64,000 bases of DNA from Bacillus sp. FJAT-50079 (GTDB taxonomy: Bacteria > Bacillota > Bacilli > Bacillales > Bacillaceae_C), in assembly GCF_018343515.1 (NCBI RefSeq), contig NZ_JAGYPD010000003.1, positions 1 through 64,000 on the forward strand, in the 5' to 3' direction. Below, in pieces: positions 1 through 7,937 of the stretch (positions within the stretch are counted from its first letter, which is position 1; each line of letters begins with the position of its first letter). The position numbers and the translations under genes were made by a program. The notes under the pieces were generated by a model. That model did no database searches and was not told where the DNA came from. It worked only from the letters and a program-made list of their open reading frames with translations.

Positions 1-812
1 ACGATTGGACGTCCTACCTGGTCGATGATTTTCTGGACTAGCGGTTCAAGCATATTACTATCGTGAACATTTCCTGGAGTGACGATGTTTGCGAGTACAA
101 ATCCCTTCTCGTCCGTAGCAGCGTGAAAAGAATAGGCAAATTGCTTTGTCCGTTCATCCTTAACGTAATAACCACTCTCAGGGTCCGTTGTCGATTCTTT
201 AATCTCCTTGTACTCTTCTGTTTCAAACTTTTCCGGTGGGAATGGTTTCTTCCCGTTCTTTTCACGATCAAGGTTGAGCTCCTCCTGGAGCCTCTTCTCA
301 TAAGCTCGCGTCTCTTTACGAACAACCTTCTTCTCGAACTTTCTCTTATTCGCACTCGCTTTAACATGGGTCGAATCAATGAAGACATGATCTGGGCTGA
401 GAAGCCCACGATTTGTCACTTCGTTTAGAACTTTATAGAAAATCTGCTCGAACAGATCAGTATCTGCAAATCGACGGACATAGTTTTTCCCAAACGTGGA
501 GAAGTGAGGAACCTCGGTATGAAAGCCAAAGCCTAGAAACCAGCGATATGCCACGTTCGTTTCAATTTCCTTGATTGTCTGGCGCATGGAGCGGATGCCG
601 AAGGTATACTGAATGAATGTCATCTTGATCAGCACTACAGGATCTATGCTGGGTCTACCGATGGTCGAGTAAAGATCTTCAACTAATGGATAGATGAAGG
701 AGAAATCAATAGCCGCATCTAGTTTGCGAACTAGATGATTTTGAGGAACCAACTGCTCTATGGTCAGCATTTCCAACTGTTCGCGCTCATTGATTTGATT
801 CTTCGTCATCAT
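1..812 (-). CDS. IS1182-family transposase, N-terminal part (runs off the left edge)
   Basis: About 270 codons are present; the reading frame is open from the start to base 1, so the C-terminus lies outside the window. The conceptual protein begins MMTKNQINEREQLEML and contains PSIDPVVLIKM, FGIRSMRQTIKEIE and FIDSTHVKASANK (first Asp of the DDE catalytic triad), followed by FHAATDEKGFVLA and TPGNVHDS (second Asp region). This is the layout of IS1182/IS5-like transposases. The ATG at 812 was chosen because the AGGAGG at 821-826 (read on the minus strand) lies 8 nt upstream; an in-frame ATG at 818 is too close to it. The enzyme would catalyse cut-and-paste or copy-out movement of its own element. 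Whether the copy is intact cannot be seen. Confidence 0.9.
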   Translation of the reverse strand, partial: MMTKNQINEREQLEMLTIEQLVPQNHLVRKLDAAIDFSFIYPLVEDLYSTIGRPSIDPVVLIKMTFIQYTFGIRSMRQTIKEIETNVAYRWFLGFGFHTEVPHFSTFGKNYVRRFADTDLFEQIFYKVLNEVTNRGLLSPDHVFIDSTHVKASANKRKFEKKVVRKETRAYEKRLQEELNLDREKNGKKPFPPEKFETEEYKEIKESTTDPESGYYVKDERTKQFAYSFHAATDEKGFVLANIVTPGNVHDSNMLEPLVQKIIDQVGRPI

Positions 813-845
813 ATCCATCACCTCCTATTTTTAATAAGAAATACC

Positions 846-972
846 GTTGATTGGAGCGTAGGGCGGCGACTCCTGCGGGAACAGCGCGAGCTGAAGACCC
901 TGGACTGAGCACAGCGAGGGAAGCGGCTGAAGCCGTGCCCGCGGAACGCGTCCGCCCGAAGCGGAAATCAAC
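846..972. repeat. GC-rich interspersed repeat with GTTGATT ends
   Basis: A 127-bp block much richer in GC than its surroundings. It starts GTTGATTGGAGCG and ends GCGGAAATCAAC, so the two ends are inverted copies of GTTGATT. The core GGCGGCGACTCCTGCGGGA is, from memory, typical of a repeat scattered through Bacillaceae genomes. The short open frame through it is an artefact of the GC-rich composition. Confidence 0.6.
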
Positions 973-1049
973 TTTCCTAGGTTACCACTATTTTAAAAGA
1001 AAAAAGACCGTAAGCAAACACCTAAATTTCTGTGTTTGTCTACAGTCTG

Positions 1050-1074
1050 AAACGCTCATTTAGAGCGTTTTTTT
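1050..1074. terminator. Intrinsic terminator beside the insertion sequence
   Basis: Stem AACGCTC (1051-1057), loop ATTTA, stem GAGCGTT (1063-1069), followed by seven T. It has a T-run on the plus strand and an A-run before it, so it could also work toward the transposase. Its likely role is to block read-through across the element boundary. Confidence 0.7.
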
Positions 1075-1162
1075 GTTTGGTAGGATTGATTAGAATTTTG
1101 AAAGAGCACTGTCAAATGTAAATAACCCTTCAATGTTTTTTTACAGATGCATACCTAGTTGA

Positions 1163-1390
1163 TTAGGGTTAAAGGCGGCGGCCCCTCGATAATGCCTCGC
1201 ATTCCTCGGTGTGGCGGGCGTGCAGGGAAGCTTATTCAATTGTCCTGCGGGAAGCGCGAGACAGGTAAAAACCTGCCTGTAAGGAACGAAGCCTAAAATC
1301 GCCGCCTCGTGTGGCAACGGCTTCGTGAACTTCCGAAGCGCTTCACCGCTCACCCACTGAAAAGTGAAGTGCTTGAAGCGCAAATGTATG
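1163..1390. repeat. Degenerate GC-rich interspersed repeat
   Basis: Second GC-rich block without a credible gene. It begins with TAGTTGATTAGGG and GGCGGCGGCCCC, like the 846 repeat. It then contains TAAGGAACGAAGCCTAAA and GGCAACGGCTTCG, which recur in near-identical form at about 18546-18590 and more loosely at 48220-48260. It looks like a mosaic of two repeat families. Confidence 0.55.
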
Positions 1391-1442
1391 TTATTTATTT
1401 CAACTATAAAGATAAAAAATATATAGAAAATAGTAAATGTAT

Positions 1443-1465
1443 CTGTTATATTATATATATAACAG
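1443..1465. promoter_or_regulatory. Palindrome upstream of the yxlEFG-like operon
   Basis: Arms CTGTTATA and TATAACAG are perfect inverted copies separated by 7 AT-only bases. It lies just before the ribosome site of the small membrane protein. It could be an operator, or a weak RNA hairpin in the leader. No regulator gene adjoins it, so the binding protein is unknown. Confidence 0.45.
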
Positions 1466-1486
1466 GTGTGAGGAAGGTGATATTTG

Positions 1487-1681
1487 ATGATAACGATCAA
1501 TTGGGGATTAATTGCACCAATTCTTGTTATTCAATTTATACTCATTGTCATTGCTTTCATTGATTTGAAAAGACAAATTCAGACGAATGGACCCAAATGG
1601 ATGTGGGCGTTAATTATTTTATTTGGTAATTTGATAGGTCCTATTCTTTATTTTGTAATTGGAAGGAGAAAGGATCGATGA
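1487..1681 (+). CDS. Small two-helix membrane protein, PLDc_N type (YxlE-like)
   Basis: 64-residue protein with two hydrophobic segments (about 8-25 and 38-56) separated by a short polar loop, LKRQIQTNGPKW. It ends GPILYFVIGRRKD. The GPILYFVIGR ending is typical of the PLDc_N (cardiolipin synthase N-terminal) small-protein family. The ATG at 1487 was preferred to the TTG at 1484 because AGGAAGG at 1471-1477 gives a 9-nt spacer. Its stop overlaps the start of the next gene. In Bacillus, YxlE sits directly before YxlF and YxlG and lowers SigY activity together with YxlC; that role here is inference from synteny, as no sigY is visible. Confidence 0.75.
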   Translation: MITINWGLIAPILVIQFILIVIAFIDLKRQIQTNGPKWMWALIILFGNLIGPILYFVIGRRKDR

Positions 1682-2574
1682 ATGTACTTGAAATAACAAA
1701 CCTTTCAAAGCTTTATAAAAATAAAAAGGCAGTCGAGAATATTGAGTTTGTTCTGAAAGAGAAGAAGTGTACTGCCTTGCTAGGTCCGAATGGGGCGGGC
1801 AAAACGACGACATTAAATATGATTGCTGGCTTACTTAGTCCAACAACGGGAGGCATTCGTTCACCACTTTTAAATGAAAAGCAAGATCTTCGGACGATGA
1901 TCGGATTTCTCCCGCAGTATCCTTCTTTTTACGGTTGGATGTCTGGCAAGGAATATATGATGTTTGCTGGTGAAGTATGTGGCTTAACAAAAAAAGAAGC
2001 GGAAACGAGAACAGGCTCTCTTTTACAGCTTGTTGGTTTAGAAGAAGCAAAAAATCGAAGAATTAATCAATATTCAGGTGGAATGAAACAAAGACTGGGA
2101 ATTGCCCAAGCGCTTATTCATAAGCCAAAACTTATTTTACTAGATGAACCCGTTTCCGCGCTTGATCCATTTGGAAGACGGGAAGTACTCGAACTAATGA
2201 AAAGGCTAAAAGAGGAGACGACGATTTTATTTTCCACTCACATTTTAAATGATGCAGAGGAAATAAGCGATTACGTTTTATTTATGAATGAAGGCAAACT
2301 CATCGAATCTGGCAGTTTAAAAGAGGTGAGGGATAGAAATACGGAGAAGATGTTTAAACTACAATTTTCCCAGAGTGCATCAACATTTGCACCCCTTTTC
2401 AGTCAATATGAAATAAATATATACGAAGATACAATGGTGATGAATATTCAAGATGACGAACGTGCGAAAAATGATGTCTTCCAAATCGTTCTTCGTGAGA
2501 ATTTGCCACTGCTTAAATTTGAACAAAGCAATCCTTCATTAGAAGATATATTTATGAAAGTGGTGAAAAAATGA
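1678..2574 (+). CDS. ABC transporter ATP-binding protein (YxlF-like)
   Basis: 298-residue ATPase of an ABC-2-type exporter. Walker A GPNGAGKTT lies at about 36-44, the signature YSGGM at 132-136, and Walker B LILLDEP at 152-158. The switch His is in FSTHIL. A C-terminal extension after about residue 215 is typical of drug or antibiotic exporters that couple to a separate permease. It overlaps the upstream small gene by 4 nt and the downstream permease by 4 nt, so the three are translationally coupled. Substrate cannot be read from sequence. Confidence 0.9.
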   Translation: MNVLEITNLSKLYKNKKAVENIEFVLKEKKCTALLGPNGAGKTTTLNMIAGLLSPTTGGIRSPLLNEKQDLRTMIGFLPQYPSFYGWMSGKEYMMFAGEVCGLTKKEAETRTGSLLQLVGLEEAKNRRINQYSGGMKQRLGIAQALIHKPKLILLDEPVSALDPFGRREVLELMKRLKEETTILFSTHILNDAEEISDYVLFMNEGKLIESGSLKEVRDRNTEKMFKLQFSQSASTFAPLFSQYEINIYEDTMVMNIQDDERAKNDVFQIVLRENLPLLKFEQSNPSLEDIFMKVVKK

Positions 2575-3347
2575 ATCAATTTCTCATTCTTTTCAAAAAA
2601 GAAAGGTTGGAGGCCGTTCGGGATATTAAATGGATTTGGATGCCGCTCGTATTTATCATTTTGGGGATTATGGAGCCATTATCGGCATACTATACACCAC
2701 AAATTATTGAGAAATTCGGTGGATTACCTGAAGGGGCAATCATTGAAATTCCACTGCCGGCGGCGGGAGAAGTACTTGTTCGGACAGCGGGTCAGCTGAA
2801 TTTATTTGGCGTGCTTGTCATCGTTTTGGCGTTTATGGGAATTCTAGCCAGTGAAAGGAAATCAGGAACTGCCGCGATGGTTCTCGTAAAGCCCGTTTCA
2901 TATTATGCGTTTGTTTTGGCAAAATGGCTTCATGGGGTCGTTCTCGTTTTCTGTTCTTACATGCTCGGCATGCTTGCGGCTTGGTATTATACGTATCAAC
3001 TGTTTGAATGGGTTCCAGCATCAGACTTTTTTGCTGGAAGCCTTACATTCGGAATCTGGCTCATATTTATTTTTACACTTACTTTGTTTTTTAGCAGTTG
3101 TAGTTCAAAATCCGGAATAGCAGCTTTTGGATCATTGGGCACTGTTATTGTTTTATCGATGATATCTTCATTACTCCCTGAAAAGTTTAAATGGAGTCCG
3201 TTTGGATTAACCGGATATGCAAGTGAATTTTGGATGGGGCAATCAGCTTCTGGGAGAATATCGATTACGATGATTGTAACTGTTGCCTTGCTTGCTTTGT
3301 TAACAATGTTTTCAATACGTATTTTTAAAAGGAAAGAGCTTTGCTAG
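2571..3347 (+). CDS. ABC-2-type transporter permease (YxlG-like)
   Basis: 258-residue integral membrane protein with about six hydrophobic segments. It begins with a cytosolic FKKERLEAVRDIKW stretch and has a long outside loop between helices 1 and 2, as usual for ABC-2 permeases. ATGA overlap with the ATPase gene indicates coupled translation. It is the membrane partner of the upstream ATPase. A bidirectional terminator (3497-3525) and a repeat remnant follow. Confidence 0.85.
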   Translation: MNQFLILFKKERLEAVRDIKWIWMPLVFIILGIMEPLSAYYTPQIIEKFGGLPEGAIIEIPLPAAGEVLVRTAGQLNLFGVLVIVLAFMGILASERKSGTAAMVLVKPVSYYAFVLAKWLHGVVLVFCSYMLGMLAAWYYTYQLFEWVPASDFFAGSLTFGIWLIFIFTLTLFFSSCSSKSGIAAFGSLGTVIVLSMISSLLPEKFKWSPFGLTGYASEFWMGQSASGRISITMIVTVALLALLTMFSIRIFKRKELC

Positions 3348-3383
3348 TAAAAGATAGTTCATTGCTAGGCAGCTCAACCTGAA

Positions 3384-3466
3384 GCTAGGACATAATGTAA
3401 TCGATCAATTCCGTAGGTGAACAACGGAATACCTTTGCGAATATATTTTCCGAGCGCGTGCTTTGC
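3384..3466. repeat. Truncated copy of the GGCTAGGACA repeat
   Basis: GCTAGGACATAA followed by TGATCAATTCCGTAGG-like sequence (here CGATCAATTCCGTAGG) and GAACAACGGAA matches the left end of the MITE-like element at 18430-18717. Similarity fades after about 3450, and the right-hand inverted terminus is missing. Confidence 0.6.
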
Positions 3467-3496
3467 AAAACATTTGAACAATCAGTATAGAAACAT

Positions 3497-3525
3497 ACGG
3501 TCCTTTGAGTGTTCCAAAGGACCGT
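3497..3525. terminator. Bidirectional intrinsic terminator between convergent genes
   Basis: Perfect 11-bp stem: ACGGTCCTTTG and CAAAGGACCGT around a 7-nt loop. It lies between the convergent yxlG-like gene and the MFS gene. T-rich flanks exist on both sides but are short. Confidence 0.7.
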
Positions 3526-3537
3526 GTGCTTTCCTAG

Positions 3538-4740
3538 TTATTCTGTTAAGCTTTCCACTAATTGATTTTCTTTCCATGTGAGTGTAATGCAAAGACCGAT
3601 GAACAAAATAAAAGCAGCGAAAAGATAAGGATAGTGGATATTAACGTCAAATAGTATTCCGGCCATTATTGGTCCGACGACCGTACCTAAGCTCGTATAG
3701 GTTGAATTCATTCCAGCGACAAATCCTTGTTCTTTTCCACCAGCTTTTGATAAAAATGTCGTCAATGCTGGACGGAGTAAATCAAATGCAAGGAAGATGA
3801 AGCAAGCGATCGCTAGCACTGCCAAAAAGCTAGAGATTACGGTAGACGCGACCGCTAAAATGGCACTTATCACTAAGCATAATTGGATCAGCTTCTTTTC
3901 ACCAAGCATATCTACGATTTTTCCAAACATAAATACTTGCACGACAACACCGAAGATCGAACTGATCGTAATAATGGTTGCAATATCCTTCGGCGTATAT
4001 CCAAATTTATGATCAGAGAAAAGACTGAACATCGTTTCATATGCTGATAAACCGAAAGCTAATACGAATACGATCATAAAGGCAATAAAGTACCGCGGAT
4101 GAAGTGATTTTTTTAAATCCCCAATAAAACTAGTTTGCTTCGTATTCGCGGAAATGTCTGCAAGCTCTTCTTTCGTTAATGGCTCTTTTAATATAAATAT
4201 AGATGAAAGGCAGGATAGAAATGCAATGGCTGCTGCGAAAAAGAAGGGCATCCGTATCCCGTATTCTGCAATAAATCCGCCAATGCCAGGCCCAATAATG
4301 AAGCCGGTACTAATAGCGGCAGAAATATAGCCCATCGCTTTTGGCCGCTCCTGAATGCTTGTAATATCTGCAACATAGGCAGTTACACCAGGCATAATAA
4401 ACGCGGCGCTAACTCCGCCTAAAATCCTTGAGAGATAAAGGATTGTTACGTTCGTGCCAATACCAAAAATAAGTTCTGAAAGACCAAAAAGAAATAAGCC
4501 GATAATAATGATTTTCTTTCTGCCGTAACGGTCAACCCATCGACCTGCGGATGGTGACATAATCAGTTGGGCTACTGCAAAAGCAGCAAAAAGATAGCCC
4601 ATCGTACTTCCAGATAAATGCATCATATTCATAAAGGCAGGCATTACGGGAATAATCAGTCCGATTCCTAAAAACACAAGGAATAAATTGCTTAGAAGGA
4701 TAATTAATACCATTTTTTGTTCTTTAATTGGTTTTTTCAT
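3538..4740 (-). CDS. MFS multidrug efflux transporter (NorA/Bmr-like)
   Basis: 400-residue major facilitator protein with 12 predicted helices. It shows FLGIGLIIPVMPAF in helix 1, the motif A-type loop GRWVDRYGRKKI between helices 2 and 3, and the antiporter motif C-like GFIIGPGIGGFIAEYG in helix 5. These are hallmarks of the 12-TM drug:proton antiporters such as Bmr, Blt and NorA. Its start overlaps the stop of the upstream TetR-family regulator by 4 nt (ATGA), so regulator and pump form one operon. Control is probably by that repressor acting at the palindrome at 5349-5364. Drug specificity is unknown. Confidence 0.9.
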   Translation of the reverse strand: MKKPIKEQKMVLIILLSNLFLVFLGIGLIIPVMPAFMNMMHLSGSTMGYLFAAFAVAQLIMSPSAGRWVDRYGRKKIIIIGLFLFGLSELIFGIGTNVTILYLSRILGGVSAAFIMPGVTAYVADITSIQERPKAMGYISAAISTGFIIGPGIGGFIAEYGIRMPFFFAAAIAFLSCLSSIFILKEPLTKEELADISANTKQTSFIGDLKKSLHPRYFIAFMIVFVLAFGLSAYETMFSLFSDHKFGYTPKDIATIITISSIFGVVVQVFMFGKIVDMLGEKKLIQLCLVISAILAVASTVISSFLAVLAIACFIFLAFDLLRPALTTFLSKAGGKEQGFVAGMNSTYTSLGTVVGPIMAGILFDVNIHYPYLFAAFILFIGLCITLTWKENQLVESLTE

Positions 4741-5330
4741 ATATTAGCCCCCTGATATGAAATACCTCTCCAAAACACTGCCCAAGAAGCGGCTAATTTG
4801 GTTTGCAATCGATTCTCATCGTTTCCATACACAAGCTCAAGTAATATGGAATCAACGACTCCCAAGAAGGCTAAGGTCGGCGTTATTGCCGTATCTCCAA
4901 CGATTAAATGAGCATCGATCCAATCTTGAAATTTCGCTTCTAATATTGCTTGCATCTTTTCTTCAATATCCATCACTTCTTGTTCGATTACCTTTTCAAG
5001 ATGAGCCGGTGGAAAAAAAGACATACGAAGCCAAAATTTTAATTGCTCATTTTTTTGAAAAAGATCGATGAGAAATTTTAGATATCCATACAACACTTCT
5101 TCAGGACGACTTGCTCCAACCTTACTGAAATATTGGCGATTTGAAGATAGGTCCATTTCTTTCGCATCATGCAAAACTTGCAGAAAAAGGTCATCTTTTC
5201 CTTTAAAATGTGCGTAAATCGATTGCTTTTTCATGCCAACTTCTTCAGCTATAAGTGAAAGGGATGCTCCTTCATATCCATGAATCGTAAAATATTTGAG
5301 AGCAGCTTCCTTAATTTCATTGCTTTTCAA
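4737..5330 (-). CDS. TetR-family transcriptional repressor
   Basis: 197-residue regulator. Residues about 5-50 carry the TetR_N helix-turn-helix: IKEAALKYFTIHGYEGASLSLIAEEVGMKKQSIYAHF is a near-ideal match to the family (quoted in parts: ALKYFTIHGYEG, SLIAEEVGMKKQSIY). The rest is the ligand-binding helical domain. I use the TTG at 5330 because GAGGTGAT precedes it at the right distance and translation from there begins exactly at the HTH domain. The longer frame would start beyond the operator and include its DNA. It is autoregulated in all likelihood and controls the co-transcribed MFS pump. Confidence 0.88.
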   Translation of the reverse strand: MKSNEIKEAALKYFTIHGYEGASLSLIAEEVGMKKQSIYAHFKGKDDLFLQVLHDAKEMDLSSNRQYFSKVGASRPEEVLYGYLKFLIDLFQKNEQLKFWLRMSFFPPAHLEKVIEQEVMDIEEKMQAILEAKFQDWIDAHLIVGDTAITPTLAFLGVVDSILLELVYGNDENRLQTKLAASWAVFWRGISYQGANI

Positions 5331-5348
5331 TCGTATCACCTCAAAAAT

Positions 5349-5364
5349 TAACGAACGTTCGTCA
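5349..5364. promoter_or_regulatory. TetR-type operator
   Basis: On the minus strand TGACGAACGTTCGTTA, with the perfect 12-bp palindrome ACGAACGTTCGT at 5351-5362. It lies 19 bp upstream of the repressor start. GACGAACGTTCGT-like dyads are common operators for TetR/QacR-type regulators of efflux pumps. Confidence 0.75.
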
Positions 5365-5450
5365 GTTATCTTAACAAAATTAAAAAACATAATCAAGGAG
5401 AATATCCGAAAATTATAGAATACAATTTTACTTTTTCACAGAAATATCGT

Positions 5451-5456
5451 TATAAT
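5451..5456 (+). promoter_or_regulatory. Candidate -10 box TATAAT
   Basis: TATAAT at 5451-5456 lies 31 bp before the start of the small membrane protein gene. The -35 region around 5428 (TTACTT) is poor. Confidence 0.4.
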
Positions 5457-5487
5457 GTAATGAGACAATAGAAATTGGGTGTTACTT

Positions 5488-5754
5488 ATGTTTGAACTAA
5501 TTCTCCAAGATTCATATGCTGAATGGATTGTACCACTGACGCTTGCTGTTATTTGGATCCTTAGCTTACAGCTTTTTTCTTTGGGGCATCCTGTTTACAC
5601 ACGTAATAAATCGGATTTTGAACCTCAAATGGCAATCATAAGGATGCCTGAGCATGTGATAGAAAATCCTGATCGACTCGTTTATTTATTAATGAGAACG
5701 ATTAAAAGAAAAGAAAGTCCAGATGATTCCGAAGGTCCTCATCTTTCTATTTAA
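5488..5754 (+). CDS. Hypothetical small membrane protein
   Basis: 88-residue protein with one clear hydrophobic segment (about residues 12-33, WIVPLTLAVIWILSLQLFSL) and a polar, acidic C-terminal tail (KRKESPDDSEGPH). I do not recognise the family. The ATG at 5488 was chosen over an in-frame GTG at 5479 because GGGTG at 5477-5481 gives a reasonable spacer. It is 32 bp upstream of the YidC-type insertase on the same strand, so the two may be co-transcribed. Confidence 0.6.
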   Translation: MFELILQDSYAEWIVPLTLAVIWILSLQLFSLGHPVYTRNKSDFEPQMAIIRMPEHVIENPDRLVYLLMRTIKRKESPDDSEGPHLSI

Positions 5755-5786
5755 AATTCAAATTTTAAAATAGAAAGGTGAATTCA

Positions 5787-6548
5787 TTGAAGAAAAATAC
5801 GATAATACTAACGATTCTTATCGCTGTTACAGCTCTCTTAGGTGGCTGTTCAGGCGTTGAAAATCAAACAGGACTTTTTTACAATACATTTGTTGCTCCA
5901 TTTGCGTTTCTCATCCATGAAATAGGGCACTTTTTTGGAGACAATTTTGGATTAGCTATTATCTTTATTACGCTACTGATCCGCCTTGTACTGATGCCGT
6001 TTATGTTAAAAACATATAAACATCAGCAAGAAATGAAGGAAAAAATGGCGAAGATTAAACCGGAAATGGAAGAAATTAAAAAGCGTTCAAAAGAAGCAAA
6101 TACACCTGAAGCACAAAAGCAAGCCCAACAGGAAATAATGGAATTGTATCAAAAGCATAACGTCAATCCATTTAATATGGGGTGCCTGCCTATGCTGATT
6201 CAAATGCCCATTTTAACGGGCCTGTACTTTGCCATTCGAAGCTCACAGGAAATTGCGACTCATTCATTTTTATGGTTTAATTTAGGGCACACAGATGTTG
6301 TCATGACGATCATTGCTGGCCTTGTCTATTTTGTGCAAGCGCAAGTATCGATGGTAACGATGCCTGAAGATCAGAAGAAGCAAATGCGTATTTTTATGTA
6401 TATATCGCCCGTGATGATAATGTTTATTTCATTTTCTGCACCAGCGGCATTACCTTTATACTGGGCAGTTGGTGGGATCTTCCTCATTATTCAAACATGG
6501 ATTGGCAGAAAATATTATCAACAAAAGCCCGTAGAGTCGAATGAATAA
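5787..6548 (+). CDS. yidC: YidC/Oxa1-family membrane protein insertase (MisCB/SpoIIIJ-like)
   Basis: 253-residue lipoprotein insertase. The N-terminus is a lipoprotein signal peptide ending LLGGC (lipid-modified Cys about residue 21). After that, the Oxa1 core shows GLAIIFITLLIRLVLMPFML (the conserved Arg in the second helix), the coiled cytosolic hairpin EMKEKMAKIKPEMEEIKKR, and MGCLPMLIQMPIL. It inserts and folds membrane proteins alone or with SecYEG. The TTG at 5787 was chosen: AGAAAGGTG lies at the correct distance, whereas the upstream frame start would lie inside that ribosome site. Bacilli often carry two YidC paralogues, so this may be either; an S13/ribonuclease P-linked location is not seen, favouring the second (YqjG/MisCB) type. 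Confidence 0.92.
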   Translation: MKKNTIILTILIAVTALLGGCSGVENQTGLFYNTFVAPFAFLIHEIGHFFGDNFGLAIIFITLLIRLVLMPFMLKTYKHQQEMKEKMAKIKPEMEEIKKRSKEANTPEAQKQAQQEIMELYQKHNVNPFNMGCLPMLIQMPILTGLYFAIRSSQEIATHSFLWFNLGHTDVVMTIIAGLVYFVQAQVSMVTMPEDQKKQMRIFMYISPVMIMFISFSAPAALPLYWAVGGIFLIIQTWIGRKYYQQKPVESNE

Positions 6549-6556
6549 ATAACAAA

Positions 6557-6588
6557 AGATAGCCTGAATTACCAGGCTGTCTTTTTTT
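6557..6588 (+). terminator. Intrinsic terminator after the insertase gene
   Basis: AGATAGCCTG, loop AATTAC, CAGGCTGTCT, then seven T. Confidence 0.85.
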
Positions 6589-6611
6589 GACGATTTTTAT
6601 TTCCAAAAATG

Positions 6612-6648
6612 TGAAACTTTTGTCATATAAAATACGTTAATATATATA
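6612..6648 (+). promoter_or_regulatory. ECF-sigma-like promoter (with possible overlapping SigA promoter)
   Basis: TGAAAC at 6612-6617, 17 bp, then CGTT at 6635-6638. This resembles the Bacillus ECF consensus TGAAAC N16-17 CGT. The same stretch also holds TTGTCA (6620-6625), 17 bp, TATATA (6643-6648), a possible SigA promoter. The yknWXYZ operon of B. subtilis is known to be SigW-controlled, which fits the operon that follows. Confidence 0.5.
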
Positions 6649-6713
6649 GATACGCAATTTTACTGGATAAATAGAATGAAAACTCAAAAAAAGGGAGTTT
6701 AGGGGGAAAAAAC

Positions 6714-7937
6714 GTGAAAAAGGTTTGGATTTGGATTGGTTCAATTGTCGGTGTGTTGGTTATCGCAACATCAATCACTTTATGGGTGAAAAATAAAAAT
6801 GCACAAATGACAAGCTTTGAGCCAGAAGAGATGGCGATCGTCGTGCAAAAAGCAGCAGAGAGAGAATTATCGGAATCAATTCTTGTTTCGGGAAAGATTG
6901 TTCCAGAAGGGGAACAAAAAGTCTATTTAGAGCCTGAAAAAGGAGACATTCTTGAATATAAAGTGGAAGAAAACCAAGAAGTGAAGGTTGGTGACCCACT
7001 ATTTATCTATGATGCTACGAAGCTTGAAAAAGAATTTGGCCGTGCTGTCCGTGAAAGGGACCTGATTCAAAAAAGAGCAAATACAGAATTGAACCAAATG
7101 GCAGAATTGGATAAACGCATTGCCGCTGCAAAGAAAAAAGTAGGAAATCCGAAAGTCGATGAGGAAACGGGTGAGGTCATCGAGGAAGTGACACAAGAAG
7201 ATGTCAATCAGTTGCTAAATGAAAAAATTCAAATGGAAATGCAATACGAAGGCACAAAGGCGGAAGTTTCAGCAACTCAAGATCAAATTAATGATATTGA
7301 TGCGCAAATTAAAGAGATGACAGTCGCGAGTAAAATAGATGGAATCATCGTTAAGGTTGAAAAAAATGTAGCGAAAACTGAAACGGGATCAAATGAACCT
7401 GTTATACATATTATTTCAAGTGAGCCTTATAAAGTTATTGGTACAATGAGTGAGTTTGATGCGGTGAGAATTCAAGAAAACCAACCGGTTATTATCCGTC
7501 CAAAAGTATATAAAGAGCGTGAGTGGCAAGGTGTCGTTGAATCTGTCTCTCAATTTCCAAACGATGAAGGTGGCGGAGATGACTTTGCATACGGTGGCGG
7601 TGGTGGAAGTGTAACGATGTATCCATTTAAAGTGGCGATCACAGATGATACATCAGAACTTCGTCAAGGCTTCCATGTTTCGATGGAAATAAATATTAGT
7701 GGAGATGAGAAGTTTCTAACGATCCCACATACGGCCATCATAGATGAGGGCGGAATTGAAGTCGTCTACGTTTTAAATGAAGGGATTTTGGAGCGACGTG
7801 AAATTCAAACGGGAGCCATGAATGATGAGTTTATTGAAATTACTGAAGGTGTGAGCAATAACGAACTTGTTGTCATCTCCCCTTACGATGGATTGTTCGA
7901 TGGAATGGAAGTGACCTCCTTTGATGAAGTTGAGTGA
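6714..7937 (+). CDS. Efflux adaptor protein, HlyD/MacA type (YknX-like)
   Basis: 407-residue membrane-fusion-type adaptor. One N-terminal transmembrane helix (about residues 4-24) anchors it. A lipoyl/barrel-sandwich half motif (LVSGKIVPEGEQKVYLEPEKG) comes next. A coiled coil follows (about 105-205, DLIQKRANTELNQMAELDKRI to the QINDIDAQIKEM region), then the second half (ASKIDGIIVKVEKNVAKTE) and a beta-barrel. A Gly-rich loop (DEGGGDDFAYGGGGG) is unusual but tolerated. The GTG start follows AGGGGGAA. It overlaps the ATPase gene by 14 nt. With the next two genes it forms a tripartite exporter; in Bacillus the homologous YknWXYZ complex protects against the SdpC toxin. Substrate here is inferred only. 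Confidence 0.88.
   Translation: MKKVWIWIGSIVGVLVIATSITLWVKNKNAQMTSFEPEEMAIVVQKAAERELSESILVSGKIVPEGEQKVYLEPEKGDILEYKVEENQEVKVGDPLFIYDATKLEKEFGRAVRERDLIQKRANTELNQMAELDKRIAAAKKKVGNPKVDEETGEVIEEVTQEDVNQLLNEKIQMEMQYEGTKAEVSATQDQINDIDAQIKEMTVASKIDGIIVKVEKNVAKTETGSNEPVIHIISSEPYKVIGTMSEFDAVRIQENQPVIIRPKVYKEREWQGVVESVSQFPNDEGGGDDFAYGGGGGSVTMYPFKVAITDDTSELRQGFHVSMEINISGDEKFLTIPHTAIIDEGGIEVVYVLNEGILERREIQTGAMNDEFIEITEGVSNNELVVISPYDGLFDGMEVTSFDEVE

Larger units (their letters stand above)
1..1075 (-). mobile_element. Insertion sequence (IS1182 type), right-hand part, approximate limit
   Basis: The element contains the transposase start and its upstream DNA. The outer limit is not certain: I place it near the imperfect hairpin at 1013-1048 and the terminator at 1050-1074, which would shield the transposase from outside transcription. 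A GC-rich interspersed repeat (846-972) lies between the transposase and this hairpin. Terminal inverted repeats cannot be verified because the other end is outside the window. Confidence 0.5.

Noticed and set aside
38-428. Open frames on both strands inside the transposase
   Set aside because: They are out-of-frame with the real transposase frame, which is open from 812 to base 1 and matches the IS1182 family.
851-1063. 70-codon frame in the GC-rich repeat
   Set aside because: Its sequence is a product of the repeat composition (RAATPAGTARAEDPG). There is no ribosome site.
2571-3347. yxl-like genes as a bacteriocin immunity cluster
   Set aside because: No small leader-peptide gene or modification enzyme is near; the set fits the yxlEFG exporter type better.
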